Positions 5,000-5,294 of a DNA stretch of 5,294 nt are shown here, in pieces. The notes beneath the pieces were generated by a model that worked only from the letters and a program-made list of their open reading frames with translations, did not search any database and was not told the DNA's origin. How positions within the stretch are numbered: the first letter of the stretch is position 1; each line of letters starts with the position of its first letter. The stretch is from JABEVB01 sp049965775. GTDB lineage: Bacteria; Planctomycetota; Phycisphaerae; WQYP01. The stretch is taken from the NCBI GenBank assembly GCA_049965775.1, contig JBMFVX010000169.1, positions 1 to 5,294 of the forward strand, in the 5' to 3' direction. Both the position numbers and the translations under genes were made by a program.

Positions 5000-5294
5000 G
5001 TGAAAAAAAGGACGCCGCATTATTCTCTGGCTGATTGCAAGGCCGTCATTGCCCAGTTGGGTGCGGCCGCATTCACTAAAACGGCCCTGGATGGCGGACG
5101 TAACATGGGCCTGACCAGGGCGGAAATGCTTGAGGTGTTGGCGTCTCTGACGCGGAAAAACTTCTATAAATCAATGACAACCCATGCCGACCACCGGATA
5201 TGGCAGGATGTGTACCATGCCGCGACGCCTGTGCGGAAAGAAGTATATATAAAAATCACCCTGCGGGATATGGCGCCCGTAATTCAGTTTAAGG
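5000..5294 (+). CDS. mqsR: MqsR-type toxin (mRNA interferase), 3' end outside window
   Basis: From GTG 5000 the frame gives 98 residues without a stop before the window ends. It begins VKKRTPHYSL and carries the family hallmarks FTKTAL (25-30), MGL..AEMLEVL..LTRKNFYKSMTT (36-61), DHRIWQDVYH (64-73) and VYIKI (82-86), ending IQFK (95-98). E. coli MqsR is 98 residues and ends in SFKEK, so only a few residues are missing. The residues linked to catalysis in E. coli (K56, Q68, Y81, K96) correspond to K57, Q69, Y83 and K98, so it is likely active. By family knowledge it cleaves mRNA, mainly at GCU/GCA-type sites, and is neutralised by the antitoxin MqsA, which should lie just downstream. GTG is the only plausible start, since a TGA lies in frame at 4970-4972. 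The nearest SD-like sequence (AGGG 4984-4987) is rather far, so translation may be weak or leaderless. A run of seven A follows the start (5003-5009). Confidence 0.95.
   Translation, partial: MKKRTPHYSLADCKAVIAQLGAAAFTKTALDGGRNMGLTRAEMLEVLASLTRKNFYKSMTTHADHRIWQDVYHAATPVRKEVYIKITLRDMAPVIQFK

Noticed and set aside
4831..5034. Plus-strand frame of 67 residues overlapping the MITE-like element and the start of mqsR
   Set aside because: It overlaps a certain gene (mqsR) in another frame, runs through an inverted-repeat element and has no RBS.

Overview
The window looks like bacterial chromosome of moderate GC content. It holds one housekeeping gene, cut by the left edge, followed by an accessory region of small or unusual genes with long gaps. 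Taxonomy cannot be fixed from sequence alone. The fused CysN-CysC enzyme, with an APS kinase domain of the 'HGQ...LRRGI' and 'DDRSENLRR' style, recalls my memory of planctomycete/verrucomicrobial relatives, but proteobacteria also carry such fusions, so this is a weak hint.

Layout: (1) 1-1606 (+), the 3' part of a bifunctional sulfate adenylyltransferase subunit 1 / APS kinase gene (cysNC type). Its kinase domain departs from consensus at two active-site positions. (2) 1732-1968 (-), a small unrecognised gene convergent with cysNC. (3) 1998-2939 (+), a cytoplasmic Sel1-repeat protein with at least seven repeats, then 3013-3804 (+), an HNH endonuclease of the restriction-like type whose third HNH position is Tyr. 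The two are close together on one strand and may be co-transcribed. (4) 3805-4279, a gap without a confident gene. It holds a possible decayed reading frame with an in-frame TAA, a 15-base and a 14-base palindrome, and possible hairpins. (5) 4321-4767 (+), a three-helix membrane protein with no obvious ribosome binding site of its own. A good RBS+ATG lies 41 bases upstream in another frame, suggesting a frameshift near the 5' end. (6) 4774-4934, a 161-base non-coding element with 25-base imperfect terminal inverted repeats and nested inner palindromes, like a MITE. (7) 5000-5294 (+), an mqsR toxin gene running off the right edge, preceded by a palindrome matching the layout of the MqsA operator.

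Sulfate activation (cysNC) is metabolic. The rest has the flavour of an accessory or defence island: a toxin of a toxin-antitoxin pair, an HNH nuclease, a Sel1-repeat protein and a MITE-like element. The best candidate for an undescribed system is the Sel1-repeat/HNH pair. This rests on adjacency and strand only, and nothing in the window proves a joint function.
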